Assembly (NCBI RefSeq): GCF_020166435.1
Contig: NZ_JAINZP010000021.1
Location: 1-64,000, forward strand
Length of the DNA stretch: 64,000 nucleotides
Origin: Pectobacterium versatile
Lineage (GTDB): Bacteria; Pseudomonadota; Gammaproteobacteria; Enterobacterales; Enterobacteriaceae
Reading direction: 5' to 3'
The translations under genes and the position numbers were made by a program. Shown here one piece after another: positions 38,969 to 47,973 of the stretch. Position 1 is the stretch's first letter; every line of letters starts with the position of its first letter. Under the pieces are notes generated by a model. The model did no database searches and had not been told where the DNA came from. It saw only the letters and a list, made by a program, of their open reading frames with translations.

Positions 38969-39721
38969 CTAGCATAGATCGGAAAATATGACTCCCGCCA
39001 TGCTATCCAAGCGTATTTTTACTATTTCCCATTCCGGCATCACCTGTCCCATTAGCCGATAAAAACGTTCGCTATGGTTATGCTCAGCGATATGACACAG
39101 TTCATGTAGAATCACATAGTCGATGCATTCACGCGGCGCTTTGACCAAATAGGGATTAAGCGTCAACCGACCATGAGGAGAGCAACTCCCCCATTGGGTT
39201 TGCATGGTTAAAAGGCGTAGTGGCGGACGTTCGCTGACCCATAATGTCTGTTCCAGCATCGCCTCTAATCGTCTGGAAAAGACCTCTTTAGCTCGTGTTT
39301 TATACCAACCCACAAGCAACTGCCGAACCTTTGCTGCGTTTCTCTGGTGTAGAGCCACTTCCAGCTTGCCGCGCAGCATCTTGACGCCCTGTATCCCTGA
39401 TGGCTCTTCAAGCACCTTTAGCAGATATTGCTTACCCAGGTAATAATGACTCTCCCCGCTAATGTACTGCCGTGGGGTGATGTATTCACGCTGCTGGCGA
39501 AAATCACGTAGTTGTTGATATATCCAACGACCACGCTTTTTCACCGCATTCAGTACCGCATGATCGTTGGCGTCTTCTGGCGCTGAGACCACCACGCTAC
39601 AATCTGGATGCACCTTAATCAGGATGCGTTCAGTTGCCTGAAGACGCGGAACACAGTCGAAGCAAATTCGCTCATCGCCATAGAAAAAGCACATTGACCG
39701 ATGTGGGTACTGAGCAGACAC
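38969..39721 (-). CDS. YgjP-like (SprT/M48-type) metallopeptidase
   Basis: 250 residues from GTG 39721, with GGGGG eight bases upstream; ATG 39694 is an alternative. The zinc site HELCHIAEHNHSERFY near 201-216 gives HExxH with a downstream His, and MQTQWGSCSPHGRLTLNPYL precedes it, as in the YgjP/DUF45 family. These genes are commonly the tail of type I restriction operons; their role there is unknown. It starts 3 bases after hsdR, hence cotranslated. Confidence 0.88.
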   Translation of the reverse strand: MSAQYPHRSMCFFYGDERICFDCVPRLQATERILIKVHPDCSVVVSAPEDANDHAVLNAVKKRGRWIYQQLRDFRQQREYITPRQYISGESHYYLGKQYLLKVLEEPSGIQGVKMLRGKLEVALHQRNAAKVRQLLVGWYKTRAKEVFSRRLEAMLEQTLWVSERPPLRLLTMQTQWGSCSPHGRLTLNPYLVKAPRECIDYVILHELCHIAEHNHSERFYRLMGQVMPEWEIVKIRLDSMAGVIFSDLC

Positions 39722-39724
39722 GGC

Positions 39725-42700
39725 TTAACCCCCACTCAACCCGACGCGGGTGATTTGTACGATCATCTCCACCATCCTTTTTGCTTGATCCATACCACCG
39801 CCAATCGCTTTGCATTCTTTAAACAACATCGGTAGCAGTTTCTTACGGATATCCGCTTCAATGTTTTGTGGATTAATCGAGTGTTCTGCCACCGAGACAT
39901 CGACAAGCTGATCGAGAGTAAATGCCAGTTTTACCCATTTATCCTGTACCTGTGCATCAGTAATCGCAAAAACCTCCGGCAGAATTTTTCTGAATACGCC
40001 AAAATAAGCTTGAGCATGGTGATTACCGGCAAATGCATCGGGGATATCATTCAGCCGACGTTCTTGTACCTGCTCTTCAAACTCACGAAACAGCAGGTAT
40101 TGCTTCAACGGATGATCAAATAGCTTCTCCGCTTCTTCAATCGCCTGACGCAATAGCTTAGAAAAAGCCTCCTGCGCGTAAGGATCGTCACGCAGTTGCT
40201 GTTCAATCATACGCGTGACGCGTGTTTTGATGATGTCTGTTTCGTTGCGGGTTTTCTCATCGCTCCAGTCTTCGGGGGGCTCGTTACGGCCCATTTGACT
40301 CACTTCATACACCCCACCAGGCTCCCGCACGCTAACACCGACCACATGCTTATCCAGCAGTTTTTTAACTTGCGCAGCATACTCATCGTAATCGATACGT
40401 TCACCTGCATCCTGCTGAGCTAATTGCCGCAAGCTGGAGAACTGTTTCATCGTTTCTTTATAGTGATAACGATCGTCATCACTGAAGCTTTTATCTTCAA
40501 AGAACGTAGCAGATTGCAACGCCACTTTCAGGCAACTGGCAAACGCCGTCAGCGCCTCGTAGAAGTCTTCACGCACTTTCAGATGAATATCGACGAGTTC
40601 GCCGTTCTGCTCTTCAATACGCGGTATCAGCACCTGACGCAGTTGTTCGATGTCATTCTTATTTTTCACACCGGCAAAAATAGCCCACAGATTTTTATAA
40701 AGCTGAGGTAGACGTTTGTACTCCGTACTCATCTGATCGTAGAGGCCAACAAGATCGTTAATGTCGTAACCGCCCTGGGTGCGTGAAGCGAGCTTTTGAT
40801 AGTCCTTAATGGTGGTATCCAACTCACTGAGAATGCCGCGATAATCGATCAACAAGCCGAATTTCTTTTTCGGATGCAAACGGTTAACACGAGCAATAGC
40901 TTGGATCAGGTTGTGCCCTTTAAGCGGCTTGTCGATATAGAGCACGGTGTTTTTCGGCTCGTCAAAGCCCGTCAGCAACTTATCGACCACAATCAGTATT
41001 TTTAGCGAGTCATCTTTATCAAAACGTTCGATGACATGCTGGGTATAAGCCTGTTCATCCTGCGAGCCAACATTCTCTTTCCACCACTGTGTCACTTCCG
41101 GCGTGGTGGACTCATCGATCTCGGTATTGCCTTCACGGCTATCTGGCGAGCTGATAACCACCGCTGATTCAAATAAGCCTGCTTCATCAAGATATTTTTT
41201 ATACTTAATCGCAGAGACTTTACTGTCGCAGGCGAGTTGGCCTTTTAAGCCATCATCAATGTTCTTGACGAAGTGATTAGCAATATCCAATGCGATAAGA
41301 CGGATGCGATCGTCAGTGCTGTATATTTGCCCTTTTCTGGCAAACTTACGTTTGAGGTCTGTTTTTTGCTCGTCGCTCAAGCCCTCAGTAATACGCTCAA
41401 ACCAGCTATCAATCGCACGTTCATTCACATCAAGGTCCGGAATGCGCTCTTCGTAAAGCAGTGGGGTTACTGTTTTGTCTTCCACTGCCCGTTGCATGGT
41501 GTAGGCATGCACAATAGGGCCAAACTTATTGGTGGTTTTATCGTCTTTTAACAACGGGGTGCCGGTAAAAGCGACAAAGGAGGCATTAGGTAGAGCCTGC
41601 TTCATACGGATATGGTTTTCACCGCCCTGGCTGCGGTGGCCTTCATCAATCAAGACGATAATATCTGAGCTGGTATTAACGCATTCTGGCAACCGGGTGG
41701 CAGTGTTAAACTTCTGGATCAGTGAAAAAATAATGCGTTCAGTCCCTTTGCCAATCTGCTCAGCTAATCGCGTACCGGATGTCGCGATAGCGGATGTTTT
41801 ATCTCGTTTACCTGACAGTTCACCGCCAGAAATAAAGGTACGGCTGAGTTGTTTTTCCAGGTCAATTCGGTCAGTCACCACCACAATGCGGCACTGCTTT
41901 AGGGTTTCATGCAGAATCAGTACTTTGCTCAGAAACACCATCGTAAATGATTTACCGGAGCCCGTGGTATGCCAGATAACCCCGCCTTCACGACCCCCAT
42001 CGGGGCGCTTGGTATTAATTCGCTCAATCAGACGCTTAATGCCAAACACCTGCTGATAGCGAGCAACGACCTTCCCCGCTTTCTTATCAAACAGCGTAAA
42101 ATAGCGTGTCATCTCCAACAGGCGAAATGGTGACAATAGGCTAATTAACAGCTTATCTTGCCCGGTAACGGCAAGCTCACCGCTCGTTGTTAACTGTTGA
42201 TACCAATCCACAACGGCTTGAGGCCGGTGGCTAAACAGCGCAGTGAATTGCCCAGTAGAAAGTGAGTGATTCTTGAGGGCATACATCTCAGCGTCAGAGA
42301 TATCCTCTTCACGCCAGTTTGCCCAAAACTTGGCTGGCGTGCCGCAGGTGCCATAACGACCATCATGACCATTAATGGATAACAGTAGCTGGCTGTAAGC
42401 GAATAAACGCGGAATTTCATCGTGGCGCTGATTACGTAGGCTTTGCGAAATCCCTTCATCAATGGTTGGTCCTTTTTTGGCATTACCATCTGGGCGTTTG
42501 GCCTCAATGATCGCCAACGGAATACCATTCACGAAACAAACGATATCAGGCCTGCGCGACTCAATACCATTGGAACGAGTCACGCTAAACTCTTCAGTAA
42601 AGACAAAGCTGTTATTTGCCGGATTATGCCAGTCAATCAATGCTATGGTGGGATTGGCCTTTTTGCCATCAATAAACTCAGTGACCGAAATGCCGTATAT

Positions 42701-43009
42701 CAGGTGGTTATAGAGCCGTTCATTGGCGGTAAGCAAACCTTCGTTCAAAGCCGGGTTGTTCACTTCGGCAATCAGGCTATCAATCGACTTGTCAGAGAGC
42801 GGGTAGTCCCGTCCTGCAAAAGTGAAAGTACGCTTTTCCAATTGCTCACGCAGAATCTGGCTTAATACAACCTGATCCGCCTTATTACCACGTGTTGCCA
42901 GAGCATATTCAGGCGTTATGTATGACCAACCGAGATTGGAGAGCAATGCCAGCGCCGGAATTTTAGCGCTGTATTCTTCCTGAAACTTTGGCGCATATTG
43001 CGTACTCAT
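39725..43009 (-). CDS. hsdR: Type I restriction enzyme, R subunit (system 2)
   Basis: 1094 residues, full length. N-terminal nuclease: RRPDIVCFVNGIPLAIIEAK (D and E-x-K). Helicase motor: TTGSGKSFT near 356, DEGHRSQGG near 468 (DEGH, not DEAH as in system 1), FTGTPLL, and LLTGFDEPKN with IARVNRLHP. Long helical C-terminus. Sequence and box differ clearly from the R subunit at 20291, so the two belong to different type I families. Overlaps rhuM by 4 nt. Confidence 0.97.
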   Translation of the reverse strand: MSTQYAPKFQEEYSAKIPALALLSNLGWSYITPEYALATRGNKADQVVLSQILREQLEKRTFTFAGRDYPLSDKSIDSLIAEVNNPALNEGLLTANERLYNHLIYGISVTEFIDGKKANPTIALIDWHNPANNSFVFTEEFSVTRSNGIESRRPDIVCFVNGIPLAIIEAKRPDGNAKKGPTIDEGISQSLRNQRHDEIPRLFAYSQLLLSINGHDGRYGTCGTPAKFWANWREEDISDAEMYALKNHSLSTGQFTALFSHRPQAVVDWYQQLTTSGELAVTGQDKLLISLLSPFRLLEMTRYFTLFDKKAGKVVARYQQVFGIKRLIERINTKRPDGGREGGVIWHTTGSGKSFTMVFLSKVLILHETLKQCRIVVVTDRIDLEKQLSRTFISGGELSGKRDKTSAIATSGTRLAEQIGKGTERIIFSLIQKFNTATRLPECVNTSSDIIVLIDEGHRSQGGENHIRMKQALPNASFVAFTGTPLLKDDKTTNKFGPIVHAYTMQRAVEDKTVTPLLYEERIPDLDVNERAIDSWFERITEGLSDEQKTDLKRKFARKGQIYSTDDRIRLIALDIANHFVKNIDDGLKGQLACDSKVSAIKYKKYLDEAGLFESAVVISSPDSREGNTEIDESTTPEVTQWWKENVGSQDEQAYTQHVIERFDKDDSLKILIVVDKLLTGFDEPKNTVLYIDKPLKGHNLIQAIARVNRLHPKKKFGLLIDYRGILSELDTTIKDYQKLASRTQGGYDINDLVGLYDQMSTEYKRLPQLYKNLWAIFAGVKNKNDIEQLRQVLIPRIEEQNGELVDIHLKVREDFYEALTAFASCLKVALQSATFFEDKSFSDDDRYHYKETMKQFSSLRQLAQQDAGERIDYDEYAAQVKKLLDKHVVGVSVREPGGVYEVSQMGRNEPPEDWSDEKTRNETDIIKTRVTRMIEQQLRDDPYAQEAFSKLLRQAIEEAEKLFDHPLKQYLLFREFEEQVQERRLNDIPDAFAGNHHAQAYFGVFRKILPEVFAITDAQVQDKWVKLAFTLDQLVDVSVAEHSINPQNIEADIRKKLLPMLFKECKAIGGGMDQAKRMVEMIVQITRVGLSGG

Positions 43010-44052
43010 GGCGCATCCTTATTTTTCGGATTGGCTTGCCACTGTAATAGCTCAGTAATATCCCACTCGCCCTCAGCCTCTTTTAAACGGCGCTGTTGCT
43101 CAGCAAACTGTTCATATTCAGCCTGAGCCTTATCATCCGCCATTTTCTTACTAATGGTACCTGCGCCTTTTAATACATCGCGATCGTTGAATTGCAGAAA
43201 TTGATCTAATTTTTCCTGCCAGTCGCGTAAAAATATCTGCTGACGGCGTCTGGCCTGATCTTCCGCAAAATCCAACCACATATTGACTACGCGGTTCAGT
43301 TCGTCGACCTCGCTTCGGTTGAGATAATTTTTAGCGACGGTAACATCCCCTTTGCGCACTTCATCGCCCTTGAAGCTGGTCAAGCCCATATGCGGTAAGC
43401 TGGCATCGGCGCGTTGGTGAATAAGCTCAGCAGCCGTTTTTCCGGTACAGGCAAAATGCAGTTTATTCTGGATAGTCTGGAAAAAAAGCGTAGTTTCTTT
43501 TAATGAGGGTTGATAATCCGCTGCGAGAGCAAAAATTTCCCGTACCCGTAAATAGACGCGCCGTTCGCTGGCACGAATATCGCGAATGCGTTCCAGCATC
43601 TCGCCAAAGTAGTCGGGTACCACTGACGGGCCAACCGGTGGATTTTTCAACCGCTCATCGTCCATCACAAAGCCTTTGATCAGGTATTCCTGCAAGGTTT
43701 GCGTGGCCCACTGGCGGAACTGGGTGCCACGGGTTGAACGGACGCGATAACCCACGGCCAGAACTGCTTCAAGGTTGTAATGATCGATCTCCCTTGCAAC
43801 CTGCCGCTTACCCTCTAAACGAACTATCCGGAATTTCCGGATAGTTGAATTTTGAGCAAGTTCGTCTTCAGCAAAGATGTTGATCAGATGCTCATTGATG
43901 GTTCGAACATCTTTACCGTATAGCTCAGCCATTGAGGCTTGCGACAGCCAGAGTGTTTCTGCTTCAAATCGACATTCAACCCGAGCACGACCATCATCGC
44001 TTTGGAACAGCAGGAATTCTCCCGCAGGGGCTGGAGGTAAGTGTTTATCCAT
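43006..44052 (-). CDS. rhuM: RhuM-family protein
   Basis: 348 residues. DDGRARVECRFEAETLWLSQ, ASMAELYGKDVRTINEHL, VLAVGYRVRSTRGTQFRQWA and TLQEYLIKGFVMDDERL are the standard RhuM phrases; the C-terminal half has a Fic-like/helical region (HRADASLPHMGL is typical of the family). First described as a Salmonella island virulence gene; often wedged between hsdS and hsdR or near toxin genes, molecular role unknown. It shares one base with hsdS (TAATG) and overlaps hsdR by 4 nt, so it is fully embedded in the operon. Confidence 0.95.
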   Translation of the reverse strand: MDKHLPPAPAGEFLLFQSDDGRARVECRFEAETLWLSQASMAELYGKDVRTINEHLINIFAEDELAQNSTIRKFRIVRLEGKRQVAREIDHYNLEAVLAVGYRVRSTRGTQFRQWATQTLQEYLIKGFVMDDERLKNPPVGPSVVPDYFGEMLERIRDIRASERRVYLRVREIFALAADYQPSLKETTLFFQTIQNKLHFACTGKTAAELIHQRADASLPHMGLTSFKGDEVRKGDVTVAKNYLNRSEVDELNRVVNMWLDFAEDQARRRQQIFLRDWQEKLDQFLQFNDRDVLKGAGTISKKMADDKAQAEYEQFAEQQRRLKEAEGEWDITELLQWQANPKNKDAP

Positions 44053-45263
44053 TATGCCGCCTCCGTTTTCACCCGGCGTTTACCGGTGAGCAGTTGCTGC
44101 ATCAGGGCTTTTTTTTCTTGTTTTAGGTGGTTGAGCTTTTGTTTTAGGGTTTCGATTTCTTGGTCTGCAATGTTAAGTGATGTTGAAATTGCTTTTTGCT
44201 CCTCTAAGCTTGGCAACAAAATACTAAATTTTTTCACCATACCCGCATTTAGATTAGACTGTGTACCTTGTTGCCCTTGAAGTTTAATTCTTTCTTTCAA
44301 ATGACTTAGAAAAAAATATAAATACTCATAGTGCAAATCTTGCTTCGGACGTATACCAAGAATTGCTTGAGAAGAACAAAGTGGAACTCGAGCAATACTA
44401 CATTCTCCAATAGAAGCATACATTGCATAAAGAATGGTATTTTCAGGATATAGTTTCGCAGAGCTATTTTCCAAACCAATAATAGAAAGAGTCTTATCAG
44501 TAGATATGATCCACTTCCCTTGACTTGTCATATCAGATATCGAGACCCAAGGAATACCACCATTGTAGTATTCCTTAACAGAGGATGTAGGAGTTCCACC
44601 ACTGCTCATATTGGCAACAGCTCCCAATGTCGTTTTTTTCCACTTATCACTAAACCCCGGAAAACGTTTCTTACTAGTAAGTAATTGCTGCATCAACGCT
44701 TTTTTCTGCTGCTGGCTATTGACGAGCAGTTGTTCAGTGGTAGTGATCGCTTTATCCCAGGTAGAAAGGATTTTGGCGATTTTTTTTTGTTCAATAAGGG
44801 AGGGGGTATTAATCAATATTTCCCCACAATCAGGCACACGCATGTGCGCAACAGTCCCCCCATTACAGAAGTTGTCAATCTGCTTTTGACAATACTCACT
44901 TAATAATGAGTAAAAAAGATAATAATTATCTGCTACATCAGTGTTGGTCCTATACATCATAGTTCTTTGCCCGAGGAATACTCCATTATCGTCCTCAAGA
45001 ATACCAACTTCACCAACAGGAGCTTCTCGTGTAAAGATGATATCTCCTTTTTGAGGTTTTCCTCTTTTAACCCATTGTAAGTAGGTTTCTTCGGTTACAT
45101 ATCGAACACTCTGGGTATCTACCCGCCCATTACGAATATTGGTGGTTCGCAGCATTTTAAAATTGGTTTCATAGTCCACCACAGGCGCAGTTTTGTTCAC
45201 ACAGTCGATGATAGCTTCACAGGCATCTTTAATGGAGATTCGTTTCCACCCCTTAGGCACCAT
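44052..45263 (-). CDS. hsdS: Type I restriction enzyme, S subunit (system 2)
   Basis: 403 residues from ATG 45263; the upstream in-frame extension overlaps hsdM and is not S-like. Two TRDs with repeated end phrases: QQQKKALMQQLLTSKKRF in the centre and LKQEKKALMQQLLTGKRR at the C-terminus, each preceded by a coiled coil (QKKIAKILSTWDKAITTTEQ; QKAISTSLNIADQEIETLKQ). The second TRD contains GGTPTSSVKEYYNGGIPWVS. It overlaps hsdM by 11 bases. Confidence 0.95.
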   Translation of the reverse strand: MVPKGWKRISIKDACEAIIDCVNKTAPVVDYETNFKMLRTTNIRNGRVDTQSVRYVTEETYLQWVKRGKPQKGDIIFTREAPVGEVGILEDDNGVFLGQRTMMYRTNTDVADNYYLFYSLLSEYCQKQIDNFCNGGTVAHMRVPDCGEILINTPSLIEQKKIAKILSTWDKAITTTEQLLVNSQQQKKALMQQLLTSKKRFPGFSDKWKKTTLGAVANMSSGGTPTSSVKEYYNGGIPWVSISDMTSQGKWIISTDKTLSIIGLENSSAKLYPENTILYAMYASIGECSIARVPLCSSQAILGIRPKQDLHYEYLYFFLSHLKERIKLQGQQGTQSNLNAGMVKKFSILLPSLEEQKAISTSLNIADQEIETLKQKLNHLKQEKKALMQQLLTGKRRVKTEAA

Positions 45264-46776
45264 AACCCAACTCCTCCAGATACTTCGCCATTTCAGCTTC
45301 CAACTCAGCCAATTGTATTTGCAATTGCTTACGCTCGGCACGGACCGCCATCAGGTCGATTTCCTCTTCTTCTTCAAAGGTATCAACATAGCGAGGAATG
45401 TTCAGGTTGTAGTCGTTGTCACGGATCTCTTGTAGGCTGGCAAGATAAGCATATTTATCAACGTTATCGCCATTTCTGTAGGTTTTAACGATTTTGGCAA
45501 TATTTTCCACGCTAAGGCGGTTCTGGTTTTTACCCGGTTTAAACTCTCGACTGGCATCGATAAACAACACGTTATCGTCAACCTTGTGCTTTTTGAAAAT
45601 CAAAATCGCAGCAGGAATACCGGTGCCAAAAAACAGCTTTTCCGGTAGACCAATCACCGCATCCAACAGGTTTTCTTCAATCAGTTTCTGACGAATTTTC
45701 CCTTCGCTGGAACCACGGAAGAGTACGCCGTGCGGCACCACGACACCCATACGCCCAGTTTTCGGCTTTAGGGTTTCGATCATATGTAAAATAAAGGCGT
45801 AGTCACCTTTGGTTTTCGGCGGAAGGCCACGGCGGAAACGGCTGAACTGATCGTCTTCCACATCACTGTACCCCCACTTATCCAGCGAGAAAGGTGGGTT
45901 GGCGGTGACGATATCAAACAGCTTTAAGTTACCGTTTTTATCCAGCAGCTTGGGGTTACGGATAGTATCGCCCCATTCGATTTTGTGGTTATCTTCGCCG
46001 TGCAGGAACATATTCATTTTCGCCAGCGACCAGGTTGAACCAATCGCTTCCTGCCCATATAGTTCATACTGCTTGCTGCCGTGGTTTTGCACCACTTTAC
46101 GACCGCATTTCATCAATAACGATGCGGAACCACAGGCGGGATCGCAAATAGTATCGCCCGGCTGTGGATCGAGTAATTCTGCCATCAAATCGGACACTTC
46201 CGGCGGGGTATAGTACTCGCCAGCTTTCTGACCGCTGTTGGCGGCGAACTTACCAATCAGATACTCGTAGGCATTACCAATCACATCCAACTTACCGACG
46301 CGACTTGGTTTCAAATTTAATTCGGCGCTAGAGAACTCAACTAACAAATCTTTCAGAATCCCGTTCTTTTGCTTCTCTTCACCCAGCTTGTCGGTATTAA
46401 AAGAGATGTCCTGGAACACGCTTTTCCCAGCGTCTTTCAGTTTTGTGCCGTTGGCTTCCTCAATCGCGTGCAGAGCCTTATCGATACGCTCGCCGTTACC
46501 CGGTTCATTCCGCTGCTGAAAGAGCGTATAAAAACTGGCTTGTGCTGGCAGAACAAAACGCTCGTTTTTCATCATTTCTTCGATCAATTCAGGTTCATCA
46601 CCATACTCAGCCTTATAGCCATCGTAGTGATCCTGCCAGACATCCGAAATGTATTTAAGGAACAGCATGGTAAGAATGAAGTCTTTATAGGTATCGGGGC
46701 TGATGGTGCCACGGAAAATATCGCATACGCTCCATAACACACTGTTAATACGATTCTGGTCGATCTTGTTACTCAT
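45253..46776 (-). CDS. hsdM: Type I DNA N6-adenine methyltransferase, M subunit (system 2)
   Basis: 507 residues, the usual HsdM length. ATG 46776 with AAGGA. HsdM_N region about 6-150, catalytic motifs DPACGSASLL near 219 (motif I) and TANPPFSLDKW near 289 (motif IV NPPF). Much shorter than the system 1 M subunit, again showing the two systems are unrelated. It starts six bases after the half-size S gene. Confidence 0.97.
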   Translation of the reverse strand: MSNKIDQNRINSVLWSVCDIFRGTISPDTYKDFILTMLFLKYISDVWQDHYDGYKAEYGDEPELIEEMMKNERFVLPAQASFYTLFQQRNEPGNGERIDKALHAIEEANGTKLKDAGKSVFQDISFNTDKLGEEKQKNGILKDLLVEFSSAELNLKPSRVGKLDVIGNAYEYLIGKFAANSGQKAGEYYTPPEVSDLMAELLDPQPGDTICDPACGSASLLMKCGRKVVQNHGSKQYELYGQEAIGSTWSLAKMNMFLHGEDNHKIEWGDTIRNPKLLDKNGNLKLFDIVTANPPFSLDKWGYSDVEDDQFSRFRRGLPPKTKGDYAFILHMIETLKPKTGRMGVVVPHGVLFRGSSEGKIRQKLIEENLLDAVIGLPEKLFFGTGIPAAILIFKKHKVDDNVLFIDASREFKPGKNQNRLSVENIAKIVKTYRNGDNVDKYAYLASLQEIRDNDYNLNIPRYVDTFEEEEEIDLMAVRAERKQLQIQLAELEAEMAKYLEELGYGA

Positions 46777-46782
46777 AACACA

Positions 46783-47355
46783 TTAATCCTTAGATAATTT
46801 TTTCAAAATACCGAGTTGCAGTTTCTGGCGATTAGCTTGTAACTGGCTAATCAACAGGTCTTCCTGTTCCCACACCTGTTGCAACCCAATAATATTTTTC
46901 TGAACATCTATCGATGCTAAAGGTAGTTTTACCTTGAGTAAGGCAGCTTTGGTAACCAACTGAATATTCGTGCCGCTGCGATGAAACATTTGCTGAATCG
47001 TTGGATGATTAATGAGCCAGCACAGGTACTCAGGCAACACCGTTTTTGTCTTAATATTGATGATAAGAAATTGATTCGTCGCCACTATGGGTGCGTTACC
47101 GTGATAAACTACAGCCACATTGCGGTTGCCGCGTGCAGCAACCACAATTTCTCCCGGTTCAAGCAACGGCGGAGTGGCATTCTGTTCCCATACCACGGTT
47201 GGCAGTGTATCCGGCACGATCCGCGCATCTTGAGTAAGGTCTTTAATCTGCAAGATGTGCACGTTGCCAGCGGGGCTGGGTTGTATTGCCTCACGAAAGG
47301 TAAATCCTGAACGAACGTCAGCAATCTTTTCCAGGTTCACTAGAGTTTTAGGCAT
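46783..47355 (-). CDS. Half-size HsdS-like protein (single target-recognition domain)
   Basis: 190 residues from ATG 47355 with GAGGTAAG upstream; the longer reading to 47400 lacks a site. One TRD (LEKIADVRSGFTFREAIQ, VHILQIKDLTQDARI, GEIVVAARGNRNVAVVYHGN, PIVATNQFLIINI) and one coiled-coil end (GLQQVWEQEDLLISQLQANR, QKLQLGILKKL). It is complete at both ends, not a truncation. A half S can dimerise to make a symmetric recognition unit in some systems. It lies upstream of hsdM although the operon already has a full S, so it may give an alternative specificity. That role is inference. Confidence 0.8.
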   Translation of the reverse strand: MPKTLVNLEKIADVRSGFTFREAIQPSPAGNVHILQIKDLTQDARIVPDTLPTVVWEQNATPPLLEPGEIVVAARGNRNVAVVYHGNAPIVATNQFLIINIKTKTVLPEYLCWLINHPTIQQMFHRSGTNIQLVTKAALLKVKLPLASIDVQKNIIGLQQVWEQEDLLISQLQANRQKLQLGILKKLSKD

Positions 47356-47404
47356 TCTTACCTCTGATATTGCGCCATCCCTGGCGCATATAGATCTCAC
47401 GAAA

Positions 47405-47674
47405 TTACTGTAAATTATCTTTCAGCCACTGAGAGATCTCATTTGATAACCCATACCACGCTGCCTCTCCCTGTAAGCGAGTAACCAAAAGCCCATCATC
47501 AGCATCCATTACCGCCTTAAGGTTATCGCGGACCTGCACTGCGGTTTGGTCTGTAACGATAATCCAGGTCGACTCAAGAGGATGACACCAGTTCCCATAG
47601 GACTGAATACGTTCGATAAGAGACGAATAGTTACGCTGTTTACGCAGATCGTAGTTAATTTGATATACTGGCAT
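47405..47674 (-). CDS. Small Cas2/VapD-like ferredoxin-fold protein
   Basis: 89 residues; ATG 47674 with GAAGGA about ten bases upstream. MPVYQINYDLRKQRNYSSLI reads as the first beta strand of Cas2/VapD nucleases with the Asp at its end (YDL), followed by a helix, a second strand (STWIIVTDQ), a helix, and a third strand (DGLLVTRL). This is the beta-alpha-beta pattern of those proteins. I recall related proteins in databases under the name SinR family, which is uninformative. No CRISPR array or cas1 is nearby. It opens the operon of system 2, 49 bases before the half S. Nuclease activity is inference. Confidence 0.65.
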   Translation of the reverse strand: MPVYQINYDLRKQRNYSSLIERIQSYGNWCHPLESTWIIVTDQTAVQVRDNLKAVMDADDGLLVTRLQGEAAWYGLSNEISQWLKDNLQ

Positions 47675-47889
47675 AGCTTCTATTTCCTTCTGGCAAGTTG
47701 GAGTTTAAGTGATCGCTACAGGTGGCCGCCTGTAGCATCGCAACATCAATATCTATAGAGACAATATAGAGATAAAATGAATCAATGAATTCATCATCCT
47801 GCAAACACTCAACAGTGTCAAGAAACAAAAAACGCAGTAGCATCTCTATAGATTAAGTAAGTTGAGGGTTTAGAGGATAAAAAATAAAT
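47675..47889 (-). promoter_or_regulatory. Promoter/operator region of the second type I operon
   Basis: CTACAGGTGGCCGCCTGTAG (47716-47735) is a near-perfect palindrome. ATCTATAGAGA (47751-47761) recurs inverted as TCTCTATAGAT (47843-47853), with a related TATAGAGATA at about 47765. They sit 40-180 bases upstream of the first operon gene, so a dedicated repressor is likely. No C-protein gene is seen beside it. Confidence 0.5.
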
Positions 47890-47918
47890 GGCCCCAGTCA
47901 TAAAGCTTGTTAGGGGCC
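47880..47918 (-). terminator. Integrase 2 terminator
   Basis: GGCCCC (47890-47895) pairs with GGGGCC (47913-47918). On the minus strand it is followed by ATTTATTTTTTAT. It lies 56 bases after the integrase stop and shields the operon promoter beyond it. Confidence 0.75.
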
Positions 47919-47973
47919 CCAACAGCGCAATGAAACCTCTTACAAATAGAGCCGCCGCGCACACCTGCGTGAA

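Noticed and set aside
47405-47674. Part of a CRISPR-Cas locus
   Set aside because: No repeats, no cas1 or effector genes within the window; only the fold resembles Cas2.
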